Assembly (NCBI GenBank): GCA_003214855.1
Contig: QCLC01000001.1
Span: 62,001-126,000 of the forward strand
DNA length: 64,000 bases
Origin: Prochlorococcus sp. AG-412-I05
Lineage (GTDB): Bacteria; Cyanobacteriota; Cyanobacteriia; PCC-6307; Cyanobiaceae
Direction of reading: 5' to 3'
The notes under the pieces were generated by a model, which was given only the letters and a program-made list of their open reading frames with translations, had not been told where the DNA came from and made no database searches. Below, piece by piece: positions 28,212 through 37,981 of the stretch; the stretch's first letter is position 1, and every line of letters starts with the position of its first letter. The translations under genes were made by a program, and so were the position numbers.

Positions 28212-29144
28212 TCAGATCCCCTCAGCTGCCTGAACTTTTTCGACTTGCTTCTTCTTCAATACAAGTAAGATCTGAGCGAGAGAAACTGCTACAAAGAATG
28301 CCAAGAGTCCATAGATTCGAACTGGATTCTGGAGCACAACCTCGGTATCGAGTTGTCCGAAGCCACCACTATTTGGGTCGCTAGTTAAGGGGGCACCAGC
28401 CTCTACTTTGTCATCTACTTTTACCAGCAGGCTTGGACCAGCTGGAATGGTTTCACTGATAACTTTTCCGCTGTCAGTTTTGAGCTTGATGTCGCTTTCC
28501 CCATTTTTACCAGCCTTAATAGATGTAATCGTGCCAGCTTCAGTTGCTGTGAACGCGTTGTTATTGGTTTTTTCACCAGTAGGCAATATTTGGCCTCGTC
28601 CACGGTTGCCTCCAACGTGGATGGAATATTTGCCGAATTGAATACTGCTGTCAGTCGCAGGATCAGGTGAAAGTATTGGGAAAACAATCTCTTTGTTGTT
28701 GTCACCAGGAAGCGGGCCAACAAGGAGGATGTTCTCCTTTTCTTCGCTGTATTGAGTGAAGAAGACTCCTTTGGTTTCTTCTTTTATCTCTTCGCTCCAG
28801 CGATCCTGTGGGGCCAGCTTGAATCCATCAGGAAGCATGACAACGGCACCCACTTGGAGGGGCACATCACTGCCATCGGAGCTGATCTCTGTTGTGTCTT
28901 TCTTGTAGGGGATTTTCACCACTGCTTTGAAGACGCTGTCGGGTAGTACTGATTGGGGGACTTCTGCCTGAGTGGTTTTTTGGGCCAGATGACAGTTCGC
29001 ACAGACGATCTTGCCAGTAGCTTCTCGGGGGTTGTCGTAGTTCTGTTGAGCCCAGAAGGGATAGGCCCAGCTGGCAGCTGGAGCAACAAGAATCGACAAA
29101 CTAAGAACCAGTGAGCCGAGAAGGATGGGGATGAGGCGACGCAT
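28212..29144 (-). CDS. petA: cytochrome f
   Basis: 310 residues from ATG 29144 ([17 protein letters not shown]), giving a normal signal peptide ending near PAASWA. The mature protein starts [20 protein letters not shown], with the Tyr whose amino group ligates heme, then the CANCH heme c site. The second domain and a C-terminal membrane anchor ([19 protein letters not shown]) complete the protein. It is the large c-type cytochrome of the b6f complex, passing electrons to plastocyanin or cytochrome c6. It is downstream of petC with 53 bases between. Confidence 0.97.
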   Translation of the reverse strand: MRRLIPILLGSLVLSLSILVAPAASWAYPFWAQQNYDNPREATGKIVCANCHLAQKTTQAEVPQSVLPDSVFKAVVKIPYKKDTTEISSDGSDVPLQVGAVVMLPDGFKLAPQDRWSEEIKEETKGVFFTQYSEEKENILLVGPLPGDNNKEIVFPILSPDPATDSSIQFGKYSIHVGGNRGRGQILPTGEKTNNNAFTATEAGTITSIKAGKNGESDIKLKTDSGKVISETIPAGPSLLVKVDDKVEAGAPLTSDPNSGGFGQLDTEVVLQNPVRIYGLLAFFVAVSLAQILLVLKKKQVEKVQAAEGI

Positions 29145-29197
29145 GATGCGAGGGGATAGGAGAGCTGGAACGACGATGGTGCGTTTGGTTGTCAGAT

Positions 29198-29734
29198 TCA
29201 GGTCCACCAGGGCTTCTCGCCCGTGCGGAAGTCTGTCTCGGTCCATTGGCTTACAAAGACGGTGTCGTTCTCGACAGCGATGTTGGCCAATGCGAGAGAG
29301 AGGGGTGCCGGCCCCCTTACGACCTTTCCAGTGGAGTTGTATTGGCTGCCGTGACACGGGCAGACGAATTTATTGACCCCGCTGTTCCAAGGCACCACGC
29401 AGCCGAGGTGGGTGCAGATCGCGTTTATTCCGTAACTGCCAATGGCATCATCACCTTCAACAATCAGGTAGGTGGGATCACCTTTCAGCCCTTGGACAAG
29501 GCTGCGGTCACCATCTGCATGGTTCGCAAGCCAGCCGCTTGCTGTGACCGAATTGCCAAGTTCATCCTTGGCGCTCGTGCCACCTCCGCTCCCGGAGGCA
29601 CGAGGTGGAATGAAGTACTTCACCACTGGATAGAGGGATCCAAGCGCAACGCCAGTCACTGACCCGAAAGTGAGCAGGTTCATGAACTGCCGACGACCCA
29701 TCCCGGGCACATCACTCGAGGTCATTTGTGTCAT
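29198..29734 (-). CDS. petC: cytochrome b6f Rieske iron-sulfur protein
   Basis: 178 residues. An N-terminal membrane anchor with a Tat-like [19 protein letters not shown] leads to a glycine hinge ([13 protein letters not shown]) and the soluble domain with the two cluster-binding boxes CTHLGC and CPCHGSQYN, giving the two Cys and two His of the [2Fe-2S] centre. It oxidises plastoquinol in the b6f complex and forms the petC-petA operon. Confidence 0.97.
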   Translation of the reverse strand: MTQMTSSDVPGMGRRQFMNLLTFGSVTGVALGSLYPVVKYFIPPRASGSGGGTSAKDELGNSVTASGWLANHADGDRSLVQGLKGDPTYLIVEGDDAIGSYGINAICTHLGCVVPWNSGVNKFVCPCHGSQYNSTGKVVRGPAPLSLALANIAVENDTVFVSQWTETDFRTGEKPWWT

Positions 29735-29861
29735 GACGGATGTTCGATCTGCGCAGAATGCAGACCATTATGGACTGTGAAGGGCCCGTCACGCTTTGCA
29801 AAGACTGGGCTTTTCAGTGCAATCGTCGCATCATTCTGTGCTTTGGCTAATCCTTGACGAT

Positions 29862-30125
29862 GCTCTGTTGCCTCTAGAGCTAGGAGAGGAATTGCTTGCT
29901 TAAGGAATTGTCGGCAAAATTTCTAACCCATGCACTTGTTGGTATGCCGCCATAGTCTGTACTTGCAGGTGATCTGGGCATATTTGAGCAGCAATCTTTA
30001 TGTTTTGGATCAATAGGCTTATCGCTATCATCTCGGCGAGGAGCTTTAGGCGGTCATTCGACTGGGCTTGGCAATGTCGTCTGGGAATTGCTGGCGCGCA
30101 CAACTGAAAGATCAAGCTTCTCAAT
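29862..30125 (+). pseudogene. decayed DUF3067-like gene
   Basis: Plus-strand frame with codons from 29930 encodes SLYLQVIWAYL, then LDQ-stop-AYRYHLGEEL-stop-AVIRLGLA. DUF3067 proteins of cyanobacteria carry the block [LF]-[YF]-LQV-[IM]-W-x-YLEQ...FPL...AY...HL...L....G, which aligns well. Upstream in the same frame are ACLRNCRQNF and a TAA (29924-29926); EELL just before it sits in another frame. Stops are at 29924, 30014 and 30047, and at least one frameshift is needed. The remnant lies between divergent petC and convergent tatC. Family naming is from memory of the motif; the stops are read directly. Confidence 0.65.
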
Positions 30126-30867
30126 TTGTGGCTGTAGGAGGCTGGTCGCTTTCGCTTGCAGGCATGTCTGGCCTGAATTGATCAGTTAGCGCCACTAGGC
30201 CTACTCCAATCAGAAAAAGGGCTGTAATGGCTCCAGCCAGCAGCAGCATGGTGATTGGATCAGTGGATGGGGTCAATACAGCTCCAGCCAAGGCGGCACC
30301 AAGCACGACCCATCGCCAGGCACTCAACATGGGTTGCCAGTGCAATAACCCCAGAATTCCTAATATCAACTGGAGCACAGGTAGCTGAAAGGCCAGGCCG
30401 GTAGCCAGCATCAGCAGAAGCACAAAATCGAGATACCGCTCAATTGACCACAGTGGCTCGACTACATCGGCGCCATAACTGACCAGAAACTTCAGAGCTG
30501 CTGGTGCTAGGGCCCACCAGGCGAAGGCAAGGCCAGCTAGAAACAAGATCGCTGATCCAGCTACTGCTGGGGCGATCAGACGTCGTTCCCGTTGAGTGAG
30601 GCCAGGCAATACAAATCCAAGACCTTGGTAGAGCACATAGGGCAGTGCAAGTGTTAAGCCTGCGTAGCCTGCCACCTTGATTGAGACGAATAGAAACTCT
30701 CCTGGGGCCAGCTGAAGAAAGTGAATGGATCCAGCCGGAGCTTCCAACAGCCGCACGAGCGGCTTCACCATGAGCAGGCAGGCACCTGCCGCTAAAACAA
30801 CAGCAAGCAGACTGCGCAGCACCCGCTGCCGTAATTCCTCCAGGTGATCAACCAGAGGCATTTCCAC
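30121..30867 (-). CDS. tatC: Sec-independent protein translocase TatC
   Basis: 248 residues, six helices. The opening MPLVDHLEELRQRVLRSLLA is the TatC signature, and PGEFLFVSIKVAGYAGL and the TPSTDPITMLLLAG loop are typical. It is the receptor for twin-arginine signals such as the PotD-like protein at 2521 and perhaps petC. The frame stays open about 48 codons upstream of ATG 30867 without an ATG; a GTG two codons earlier is an alternative start. Confidence 0.93.
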   Translation of the reverse strand: MEMPLVDHLEELRQRVLRSLLAVVLAAGACLLMVKPLVRLLEAPAGSIHFLQLAPGEFLFVSIKVAGYAGLTLALPYVLYQGLGFVLPGLTQRERRLIAPAVAGSAILFLAGLAFAWWALAPAALKFLVSYGADVVEPLWSIERYLDFVLLLMLATGLAFQLPVLQLILGILGLLHWQPMLSAWRWVVLGAALAGAVLTPSTDPITMLLLAGAITALFLIGVGLVALTDQFRPDMPASESDQPPTATN

Positions 30868-30985
30868 GTCGTGGTGTAGTTCGGTGTGCTTGATTCCCTG
30901 CTCGATGTGAATCGGGGCAGGGGGTGGAAGAACCGAACCTGTGGGCTGATCGGGACTGGTCAGAACAGGCGCCGCTTGGTTTTCA

Positions 30986-32707
30986 TCAGACTAAGAGTTC
31001 TGAGGAAGAGAGGTGTTGAAGCCCTCGGTCTGGTTCAGCCCAGCAAAGGTTTCCGTCCCGGTAGCGCACCGTCCCTGGGCCTGCTCCTGGGATTCGCTGC
31101 AGGTTGCTTGTGGGCACCATCACCACGGGTACGCGTTGATTGCCTCTAGCACGACTGAAGTGAGCGGCCAGGTCTGCAGCTAGTTGCAGGTCGGCCTCCT
31201 CAGCATGGCCATTGGAGGCCTTGAGAACGACATGGCTGCCTGGACATTCCTGGGCATGAAACCAAAGATCACCAGGGCGGGCTTGGCGAAGACTGATCCA
31301 ATCGTTTTGGCGGTGGTTGCGACCAACCTGAACGACGAGTCCACCAGGACTGGTCAGTTCGAGGGGGCTTGGGGGTTGTTGATTGCGACGACCCCGCTTC
31401 TGGCGATTGCGGGATTGAGAGATCAGCAGCTCGTCCAGCTCCTGCCGCAACTCCTGCAGCCTTATCGACCGTTCTCGTCGTCCTTCCCAGCTGGTTCCAA
31501 GCAGATCTTCCAGAAACATTTCACTGCCTTGGATCAGTTGCAGCCTTTGCTGGTGATGTTCAATCCGTGTTTTCAGCACGGGCACTGAGCGGCGGAATTT
31601 TTGAGCTTTTCGGTAGAGCTTTTGGGTTTGCTTGATCAGATCCTTGCTCGGCGAAGGCAGGCAAAGCATGGCGTCGGCTTGTTGTTGAAGAGAATTGCTT
31701 TGACTGGTTTCGTTGAGTCGACCCTGTTGTTCGCCAAGGGCCTGCTCCTCTCGTTGTCGCCACTGACAAAGTCTTTTCTGGAGGTCTTCGGCTAGTTGAT
31801 TGAGAGACTGGGTTTCAAGATGCCTTCGGTAATAACTCCCGAGAGTGAGGCTGAGCCCATCGGTGAAGGAGGAGGAGGTGGTTGAGTTGTCACAGTCCCA
31901 GACGCGGTAGCTGCTTGGACCGTCAAACCTCACCGTGAAGCGCTCTTTCTCAAGGCAGTCCAGCCATCGACTCCAGCGGTGGTAAAGGCGTTGCCATTGC
32001 TCGTTGGTGATCTCAAGTACTGAAAGCTCCAGCAGGGCATGTGCTTTTTCTGCATCGTCGTCAACCAGCTGCAAAGCGAGTGCAGGACTGATGCCTTGGT
32101 AACACTGCTGCAGAGCGCTACGTAGCTTGGTTGGCACAAGGCAGAGAATGTCTTTCCAGCGTTTTAGGGAGTCCTTTGAGCTTGGTTCTCTGCCTTGCAT
32201 CGGCGGTGGAGCAACATAGATGTCTGCAGTTCCGATTGGTCTCACTCTTGATTGATGGTTGCGTACCTGGCGTCCAAGGGTGATCACCTGGCGTTGACGA
32301 TCGAGCAGAAGCAGGTTGCTGTGGCGTCCCATCAGTTCCAGCACCAGAGTGCGCTCGATAGGGTCGCCGGGGCGGTGGGCGAGGCCGCACTCCACAACGC
32401 GATCAAATCCTTTCTGTTTCAGTTCAATGAGCGCCATCTGTCGAAGGCCATGTTGAATCTGCTGGGCCAAAGTGCTGCCGCTGCCTAGGCGGGGAGGAGG
32501 GGTGATCTTGACCAGTCTTGGACAATCAGCACGCCAGCAGAGTTCCAGCCACACAAGACCTTTGAGTGTGCGCAGCCCGAGTTGGAGGGTATGAGGTTCT
32601 GGTTGTTGGACCTTTTCGAAGCGGCTTGGCAGCACCTCCTTGCGGAGCTCGCTAAGTACAGCGCGCAAGCTTGAGAGGTCCATGACCTGGAGGGCAGCAG
32701 GGGCCAT
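30986..32707 (-). CDS. NFACT-family protein (RqcH/Fbp type)
   Basis: 573 residues from ATG 32707 ([20 protein letters not shown]). Longer starts would overlap the divergent gmk gene. The N-terminal NFACT-N region includes [20 protein letters not shown], a central long coiled-coil (about residues 320-440), and the C-terminal NFACT-R domain with [20 protein letters not shown] and [18 protein letters not shown]. RqcH proteins bind tRNA-Ala and 50S peptidyl complexes and add Ala tails to stalled chains; many are annotated as fibronectin-binding. Conservation of the family residues suggests a quality-control role. Confidence 0.85.
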   Translation of the reverse strand: MAPAALQVMDLSSLRAVLSELRKEVLPSRFEKVQQPEPHTLQLGLRTLKGLVWLELCWRADCPRLVKITPPPRLGSGSTLAQQIQHGLRQMALIELKQKGFDRVVECGLAHRPGDPIERTLVLELMGRHSNLLLLDRQRQVITLGRQVRNHQSRVRPIGTADIYVAPPPMQGREPSSKDSLKRWKDILCLVPTKLRSALQQCYQGISPALALQLVDDDAEKAHALLELSVLEITNEQWQRLYHRWSRWLDCLEKERFTVRFDGPSSYRVWDCDNSTTSSSFTDGLSLTLGSYYRRHLETQSLNQLAEDLQKRLCQWRQREEQALGEQQGRLNETSQSNSLQQQADAMLCLPSPSKDLIKQTQKLYRKAQKFRRSVPVLKTRIEHHQQRLQLIQGSEMFLEDLLGTSWEGRRERSIRLQELRQELDELLISQSRNRQKRGRRNQQPPSPLELTSPGGLVVQVGRNHRQNDWISLRQARPGDLWFHAQECPGSHVVLKASNGHAEEADLQLAADLAAHFSRARGNQRVPVVMVPTSNLQRIPGAGPGTVRYRDGNLCWAEPDRGLQHLSSSELLV

Positions 32708-32767
32708 CGATTCAGTCGGGACCTGGATTGCACGCAGCCTTCCTACTCTGCGATCCGATTCAATGCA

Positions 32768-33346
32768 ATGCAATCAATGGCTCTATCCGCCGCTGAAGGA
32801 AAGCTCACGGTGATTACTGGGCCCAGTGGCGTTGGCAAGGGTTCGTTGGTGAAGCAACTCCTAGAGCTCCATCCAGAGATCTGGCTGTCTATTTCGGCGA
32901 CAACGCGTGAAGCAAGGCAAGGCGAGATTGAGGGTGATCATTACTTCTTCTTGAACCGTGATCGCTTTGCAGAACTGGTTCAAGCTGGCGGTTGTCTTGA
33001 ATGGGCTGAATTTGCAGGCAATCGCTATGGCACCCCACGCCAACCTGTTGAGCAGCAGCTTTCATTAGGCCGTCCGGTTTTGCTTGAGATTGAACTGGAA
33101 GGGGCCCGACAAGTGCGGCGCAGTTTCCCTGAAGCTTTTCAGATTTTTTTGGCACCGCCCAGTTTTGAGGAGCTTGAACGCCGCATTCGCGGACGCGCCA
33201 CTGATCCTGAAGAGGCAATTCAGCGACGTTTAGCTAGGGCGAGGGAGGAACTGATGGCTCAGCAGGAGTTTGATGCAGTGGTGATTAATGACAACCTGCA
33301 GGTTGCTGTGATTGAGCTGGAGTCTTTGATGGGTTTGAGCTGTTGA
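32768..33346 (+). CDS. gmk: guanylate kinase
   Basis: 192 residues from ATG 32768; ATG 32777 is an alternative. P-loop [20 protein letters not shown]-binding [20 protein letters not shown] with the catalytic Arg, and the [20 protein letters not shown] segment are intact. It converts GMP to GDP with ATP. It is divergent from the NFACT gene and converges on psaJ with a strong terminator between. Confidence 0.96.
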   Translation: MQSMALSAAEGKLTVITGPSGVGKGSLVKQLLELHPEIWLSISATTREARQGEIEGDHYFFLNRDRFAELVQAGGCLEWAEFAGNRYGTPRQPVEQQLSLGRPVLLEIELEGARQVRRSFPEAFQIFLAPPSFEELERRIRGRATDPEEAIQRRLARAREELMAQQEFDAVVINDNLQVAVIELESLMGLSC

Positions 33347-33400
33347 TGTGAAAACCTTTTCCTGATCTTAAAGCGTTATTTGACAACATAAGCCAATAAA

Positions 33401-33427
33401 AAAAGCCCCTTTAGAGGGCTTTTTGAA
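33401..33427. terminator. bidirectional intrinsic terminator between gmk and psaJ
   Basis: Arms AAAAGCCC (33401-33408) and GGGCTTTT (33416-33423) frame a seven-base loop. The left side extends into more A and the right side into T, so both strands see a stem followed by a U-run. It sits between the convergent gmk and psaF-psaJ genes. Confidence 0.88.
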
Positions 33428-33487
33428 GGGGTTTAGCCAAGAAGCTAATGTGTTTCTTGGCTGAAGTTGTTGATGATCTTGAGCTCT

Positions 33488-33610
33488 TCAAAGACCCATT
33501 GGGTGGAAGAGAAGATCTGGGTAGAAGCGGTTAAATTCAACAATGATTCCCGCTGTGAGCCATACCCAGAGAACGGCAGCCATTGGCCAGCTTTCGAAGA
33601 ATTTTCTCAT
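33488..33610 (-). CDS. psaJ: photosystem I subunit IX (PsaJ)
   Basis: 40 residues, [20 protein letters not shown] then [21 protein letters not shown] single membrane helix and the [12 protein letters not shown] end are diagnostic of PsaJ. It binds next to PsaF at the plastocyanin docking side of photosystem I. It lies 47 bases downstream of psaF on the same strand, the conserved psaFJ pair. Confidence 0.96.
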
Positions 33611-33657
33611 CTTTAATAAAGGGAATAATGGGGTGGTTGTTAAGAGGAGAATATTGC

Positions 33658-34170
33658 TCAGCGTGGTGAAACTGTGATCTTGTCGTCGCTCTCACGGAGG
33701 CTGCCATTTTGGCCTTCAAGATGAGCGAGCCAAGGCCAGGCGGAAGCTCTCAGCATGCAATTGAAAGCCAGGGTTATATCCAGATGGATCTCATTGTCTA
33801 GGGCTGCTTTGTGGCCTTTGGCTTTGATGGCCTGGAGATAAGAACGACCAGCCCAACCGATGATTCCAGCGATGTAGATGAAAATCACCCCTGGGATCAT
33901 GATTTCGCCTTCATGGCCGCGAATAAAAGGCATCGCAAACGGCTCAACTGGCGCTGGGATTAGAGCGTGTGGGAGTCCGTCATCACCGCACAAGGATTTG
34001 CTGTAGCGGTCAAAGCGGGCAATGGCCTGTGGAGTGTCTGCAGCACTGGCTCGCTGCTGAAAACGGGCATTCTCAGCGCAAGGGGTTAGGCCAGCTATGT
34101 CAGCTTTAGCAACGGGTGCAAAGCCGAGAACCAGCAGAGCCGAGAGCACAACGGCGAAGAGACGACGCAT
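33658..34170 (-). CDS. psaF: photosystem I subunit III (PsaF)
   Basis: 170 residues with a signal peptide ([20 protein letters not shown]) for the lumen. The mature part has [16 protein letters not shown] and the [15 protein letters not shown] region, two Cys likely disulfide-linked, and a membrane helix around [20 protein letters not shown]. It helps dock plastocyanin or cytochrome c6. First gene of psaFJ; tsaD is divergent, 77 bases away. Confidence 0.96.
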
Positions 34171-34247
34171 CGGTTTCGATTCCTGTAAGACCTGCTCCGG
34201 AACGGCAGGATGTCACAAGTAAAATGTAAATGAGGCTTCCCACAACC

Positions 34248-35318
34248 ATGCCGACGGTGCTTGCCCTCGAAACAAGTTGTGACGAGTCGGCTGCCGCAGT
34301 CCTACGTCTAAATAACGGGTGTTTGCAGGTTGTCGCTAGCCGAATTGCTTCTCAGGTTGAGAAACATGCCCAGTGGGGAGGCGTGGTACCGGAAGTGGCC
34401 TCTCGATTGCATGTGGAGGCTTTGCCTCATCTTGTAGAGGAGGTGTTGCAGGAGGCGGGACAGTCAATGGCTCGCTTTGATGCTGTAGCGGCAACGGTGA
34501 CCCCTGGGCTGGCCGGAGCACTGATGGTGGGATCGGTGACAGGCCGATCTTTGGCTGCTCTCCATGCGCTGCCTTTTTTTGGAATTCATCACCTGGAGGG
34601 GCATTTGGCTTCAGTGCGCTTGGCGGAGCATCCTCCACGCCCTCCTTATCTGGTGCTACTTGTGAGCGGGGGACACACTGAGTTGATTCGGGTCGGGGCA
34701 GAGAGTGAGATGGTGCGTCTTGGACGCAGCCATGATGATGCTGCTGGAGAGGCCTTTGACAAAGTCGGACGTTTACTCGGTTTGGCCTATCCAGGTGGCC
34801 CCGCTATTCAGGCGCTGGCCGCGGCTGGAGACTCTGGCAGATTTTCTTTGCCAAAAGGACGGGTCTCTAAGCCTGGTGGTGGATTTCATTCCTACGATTT
34901 CTCTTTCAGCGGATTGAAGACCGCCATGCTGCGCCTGGTTCAGGCTCTTTCAGAGGCTGGTGAAGACCTGCCCCGCGCTGATCTTGCTGCCAGTTTTGAG
35001 CAAGTGGTTGCCGATGTTTTGGTCGAGCGCAGCTTGCTCTGCGCCAATGACCAGGGCCTAAAAACTGTGGTGATGGTTGGAGGAGTCGCTGCTAACCGCC
35101 GCCTAAGAGAACTGATGAGCAAACGTGGACAAGAACAGGGGATTGAAGTGCACACGGCACCGCTTCAATACTGCACGGATAATGCCGCCATGATTGGAGC
35201 AGCGGCTTTGCAGCGATTGGTGTCTGGGGATGATGGCAGCTCTCTTGAGTTGGGAGTGGCAGCCCGATGGCCATTGGACAAAGCCGAGGATTTGTACCAT
35301 TCACCTCCCCCATTCTGA
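34248..35318 (+). CDS. tsaD: tRNA N6-threonylcarbamoyladenosine transferase
   Basis: 356 residues from ATG 34248 ([20 protein letters not shown]). Metal-binding His residues are in [20 protein letters not shown] and nucleotide-binding segments are [45 protein letters not shown] and [11 protein letters not shown]. With partner TsaB/TsaE/TsaC proteins it forms t6A37 on ANN-reading tRNAs. Divergent from psaF, with an Hlip gene shortly after. Confidence 0.95.
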   Translation: MPTVLALETSCDESAAAVLRLNNGCLQVVASRIASQVEKHAQWGGVVPEVASRLHVEALPHLVEEVLQEAGQSMARFDAVAATVTPGLAGALMVGSVTGRSLAALHALPFFGIHHLEGHLASVRLAEHPPRPPYLVLLVSGGHTELIRVGAESEMVRLGRSHDDAAGEAFDKVGRLLGLAYPGGPAIQALAAAGDSGRFSLPKGRVSKPGGGFHSYDFSFSGLKTAMLRLVQALSEAGEDLPRADLAASFEQVVADVLVERSLLCANDQGLKTVVMVGGVAANRRLRELMSKRGQEQGIEVHTAPLQYCTDNAAMIGAAALQRLVSGDDGSSLELGVAARWPLDKAEDLYHSPPPF

Positions 35319-35355
35319 AGAAGCGAATTAGCTTGAGCTTGTCTGCTATGCAGCG

Positions 35356-35559
35356 ATGGCTTCTGAATCTCCACTTGATTCCAACACCTCTGCTGAGCCT
35401 GTCAGTAGTGAAGAGCTCAACGCTTGGCGTCGAGGGTTTACTCCACAGGCCGAGATCTGGAATGGTCGAATGGCAATGGCGGGATTGATTATTGGGATCA
35501 GTGTGTTGTTGTTGTTCCGTCTAGTGATGCCTGCTGATTGCAGAGCCTGGCTGAATTAG
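35356..35559 (+). CDS. high light-inducible protein (Hlip)
   Basis: 67 residues. The single chlorophyll-binding helix carries the Hlip motif EIWNGRMAMAGLIIGISVLL, with Glu, Asn and Arg ligands as in the CAB/ELIP family. An acidic, Ser-rich N-terminus precedes it. Hlips bind chlorophyll and carotenoid and protect photosystems under stress. It follows tsaD by 37 bases and faces pilT. Which paralogue it is cannot be told from sequence alone. Confidence 0.93.
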   Translation: MASESPLDSNTSAEPVSSEELNAWRRGFTPQAEIWNGRMAMAGLIIGISVLLLFRLVMPADCRAWLN

Positions 35560-35566
35560 GTGTCGT

Positions 35567-36754
35567 TTAATTACGCCCACGAATGCTTTGGGCTAGTTCA
35601 TTGGGCTTGAGACTCATGGATAAAGCTTGTTCTGGCTCAACCTTGCCCTGTTCGACCAGGGCTAGAAGTGACTGATTGGCGGTCACCATGCCATCAAACC
35701 CACTCTTCTCCATGATCTCCTCCACCTCATCTAGGGCTCCTCGCTGGATGTAGTCCTTGCAAGCATCGGTGTTGATGAGGATGTCATGAAAGGCGGCCCT
35801 TTTGTTATCAGTCGTGCGCAGCAATCCCTGGGCGATCACCCCCAGCAGTGATTCGGAAAGGGAACGCCTCACACTCTCCTGCTCTTCAGGTGGATACATC
35901 CCCAGAACCCGTTCCACGGTTTTTACCGCTGAATTGGTGTGAAGGGTGCCGAAGACCAGATGGCCGGTCTGGGAGGCTTCCAGGGCGGTGGCCAGGGTCT
36001 CCTGATCGCGGATCTCTCCGATCAGGATCACATCTGGGTCTTCTCTGAGGGCGGCGCGCAGGGCGTGATGGAACTTCAGGGTGTGTTGCCCCACTTCCCT
36101 GTGCCTTACAAGCGATTGCTTGCTTTCATGCACAAACTCAACGGGATCCTCAATGGTGAGGATATGGCGGTTCTCGTTGCGGTTGATCCAGTCGATCATG
36201 GCCGCCAGGGTGGTGCTTTTCCCAGAGCCTGTCGGCCCGGTCACCATGATCAGGCCCTTGGGCTTTGCCGCCATCTCCCGCAGCACATCCGGCAGCTTCA
36301 GATCTTCCAGGGTCAGGATTGTCTGGGGGATCAGCCGCAGCACCATGGCTGGTCCCCGCAGGGAATCAAGCAGATTGATTCTCACCCTGACGAAGGAAAA
36401 GGTATGGGAGCCGTCGAATTCTTTGCTTCTAAAGAACTCATCGATCTGATTCGCAGAGAGGATCTCTTGCAACCAACCCTGAAATCTTTCTGGATCGGTT
36501 ACAGGCCAATCTGTGCTTTGCATTTCGCCGCGGTCTCGAAAACGGGGCACTTCGCCAACGCCTAGGTGTACATCGGAATGTCCTTTTTGATAGGCGATTC
36601 GTACGATCTCCTCCAAGTTGGGAGAGACCCCAGGCGTGGCTCCAGCGAATGGCGTTAATCCCTCTGTAGATGATGTTGATATCGGTGCTGCCGACTGAGA
36701 GGCTGACTTTGGTGCTTGAGGGGGGAAGTTGGGCGGAAAGACCGGTTGATTCAC
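35567..36754 (-). CDS. pilT: type IV pilus retraction ATPase PilT
   Basis: 395 residues from GTG 36754 (encoding MNQPVFPPNFPPQAPK). Longer frames run antisense into wecB and look unlike protein. After a Pro/Ser-rich lead, the body shows the secretion ATPase order: VRIAYQKGHSDVHLGVGEVP, Walker A MVTGPTGSGKSTTLAAMIDW, Asp box ILTIEDPVEFVHESKQS, Walker B EDPDVILIGEIRD and His box TGHLVFGTLHTNSAV. It depolymerises pili for twitching, DNA uptake or attachment. No other pil gene is in the window. Confidence 0.93.
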   Translation of the reverse strand: MNQPVFPPNFPPQAPKSASQSAAPISTSSTEGLTPFAGATPGVSPNLEEIVRIAYQKGHSDVHLGVGEVPRFRDRGEMQSTDWPVTDPERFQGWLQEILSANQIDEFFRSKEFDGSHTFSFVRVRINLLDSLRGPAMVLRLIPQTILTLEDLKLPDVLREMAAKPKGLIMVTGPTGSGKSTTLAAMIDWINRNENRHILTIEDPVEFVHESKQSLVRHREVGQHTLKFHHALRAALREDPDVILIGEIRDQETLATALEASQTGHLVFGTLHTNSAVKTVERVLGMYPPEEQESVRRSLSESLLGVIAQGLLRTTDNKRAAFHDILINTDACKDYIQRGALDEVEEIMEKSGFDGMVTANQSLLALVEQGKVEPEQALSMSLKPNELAQSIRGRN

Positions 36755-36868
36755 GAGGGGGAGGTGGCCGCTCTCTTTAGCTTCGTCGCGGCGAAGCTCT
36801 TGGCAAGTCCGCGCGCTCTTTTGGTGATCAATAAGCACTCTTAGGATCCTTTCAAGATTTCTTTTGTT

Positions 36869-37981
36869 ATGGCTGGCTTGCCCCGCGTCACGATCGTGTT
36901 GGGCACCCGTCCAGAGGCGATCAAGTTGGCACCGGTGATCCAGGCGTTTCAGGCCTGTGACGCTTTGACGACTCGAGTTGTGCTCACTGGCCAGCACCGC
37001 GAGATGGTTGCTCAGGTTATGGATCTATTTGGTCTTTCAGCCAATCATGATCTCGATCTGATGACCCCTCTTCAGACCCTCACTCACGTCACCTGTGCAG
37101 CCTTGCAAGGCCTCAAGGATGAATTCAAGGCCTACCCTCCGCAGCTGGTGCTTGTCCAGGGAGATACCACTACAGCATTTGCAGCTGCCCTTGCTGCTTT
37201 TTATGAGCAGATCCCGGTTGGTCATGTTGAGGCTGGTTTGCGCACAGACAACCTGTTGGATCCGTTCCCTGAAGAGGCAAACCGGCGCCTCATTTCTCAG
37301 ATCTCCCAGCTTCACTTCGCTCCAACGCCACGCTCTCAGGCCAATCTGACCAGTTCAGGAGTTGTTGGTCAGATCTTTGTTACGGGCAACACCGTGATCG
37401 ATGCTCTTTTGCTGATGGCTCAGCAGGCGCCGCCTCTCGAATTTGATGGTCTCGACTGGGCGCATCAGCGCGTCATTTTGGCCACCGTGCATCGACGCGA
37501 GAATTGGGGAGATCGGCTTCAAGACATTGCCGAGGGCATGAGAAGGGTTCTTGACCTTCATCCCGACACCGCTTTACTTCTGCCTCTGCATCGCAATCCA
37601 ACCGTGCGAGAACCAATGCAGGCACTTTTGGGGAACCATCCCAGGGTGGTACTTACCGAGCCTCTCGATTACGACCGTTTGGTTGCTGCGATGAGGGCCT
37701 GCACGCTTTTGCTTACAGATTCCGGTGGGCTCCAAGAAGAAGCTCCTGCGCTGGGTAAGCCAGTTTTGGTTTTGAGAAGGACCACCGAGCGACCAGAGGC
37801 CGTTGAGGCGGGTACGGCCAGGCTAGTTGGTACCGATCCGAAGATGATTTTGACTGAGACAGCTTCCTTGCTTAATGATTCAAGCGCCTACGAGGCGATG
37901 GCACGTGCTGTCAATCCCTTTGGAGACGGCAAGGCTAGTCGTCGCATTCTTGAGGCAAGTTGTGCATTCCTGGGCGTCTGA
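36869..37981 (+). CDS. wecB: UDP-N-acetylglucosamine 2-epimerase (non-hydrolysing)
   Basis: 370 residues. Family motifs: VTIVLGTRPEAIKLAPVIQA at the start, TGQHREMVAQVMDLFGL, VLVQGDTTTAFAAALAAF, HVEAGLRTDNLLDPFPEEAN and LLTDSGGLQEEAPALGKPVL. It interconverts UDP-GlcNAc and UDP-ManNAc for surface polysaccharides. Its 3' end overlaps the next gene by about 20 bases. Confidence 0.95.
   Translation: MAGLPRVTIVLGTRPEAIKLAPVIQAFQACDALTTRVVLTGQHREMVAQVMDLFGLSANHDLDLMTPLQTLTHVTCAALQGLKDEFKAYPPQLVLVQGDTTTAFAAALAAFYEQIPVGHVEAGLRTDNLLDPFPEEANRRLISQISQLHFAPTPRSQANLTSSGVVGQIFVTGNTVIDALLLMAQQAPPLEFDGLDWAHQRVILATVHRRENWGDRLQDIAEGMRRVLDLHPDTALLLPLHRNPTVREPMQALLGNHPRVVLTEPLDYDRLVAAMRACTLLLTDSGGLQEEAPALGKPVLVLRRTTERPEAVEAGTARLVGTDPKMILTETASLLNDSSAYEAMARAVNPFGDGKASRRILEASCAFLGV

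Noticed and set aside
29900-30124. 74-codon minus-strand frame after tatC
   Set aside because: It lies antisense to the DUF3067-like remnant and has no protein-like pattern.
30868-30985. Upstream extension of tatC
   Set aside because: The frame is open for about 48 codons but has no ATG, and the TatC signature begins at the chosen start.
35939-36565. 208-codon plus-strand frame inside pilT
   Set aside because: Antisense to the conserved ATPase core.
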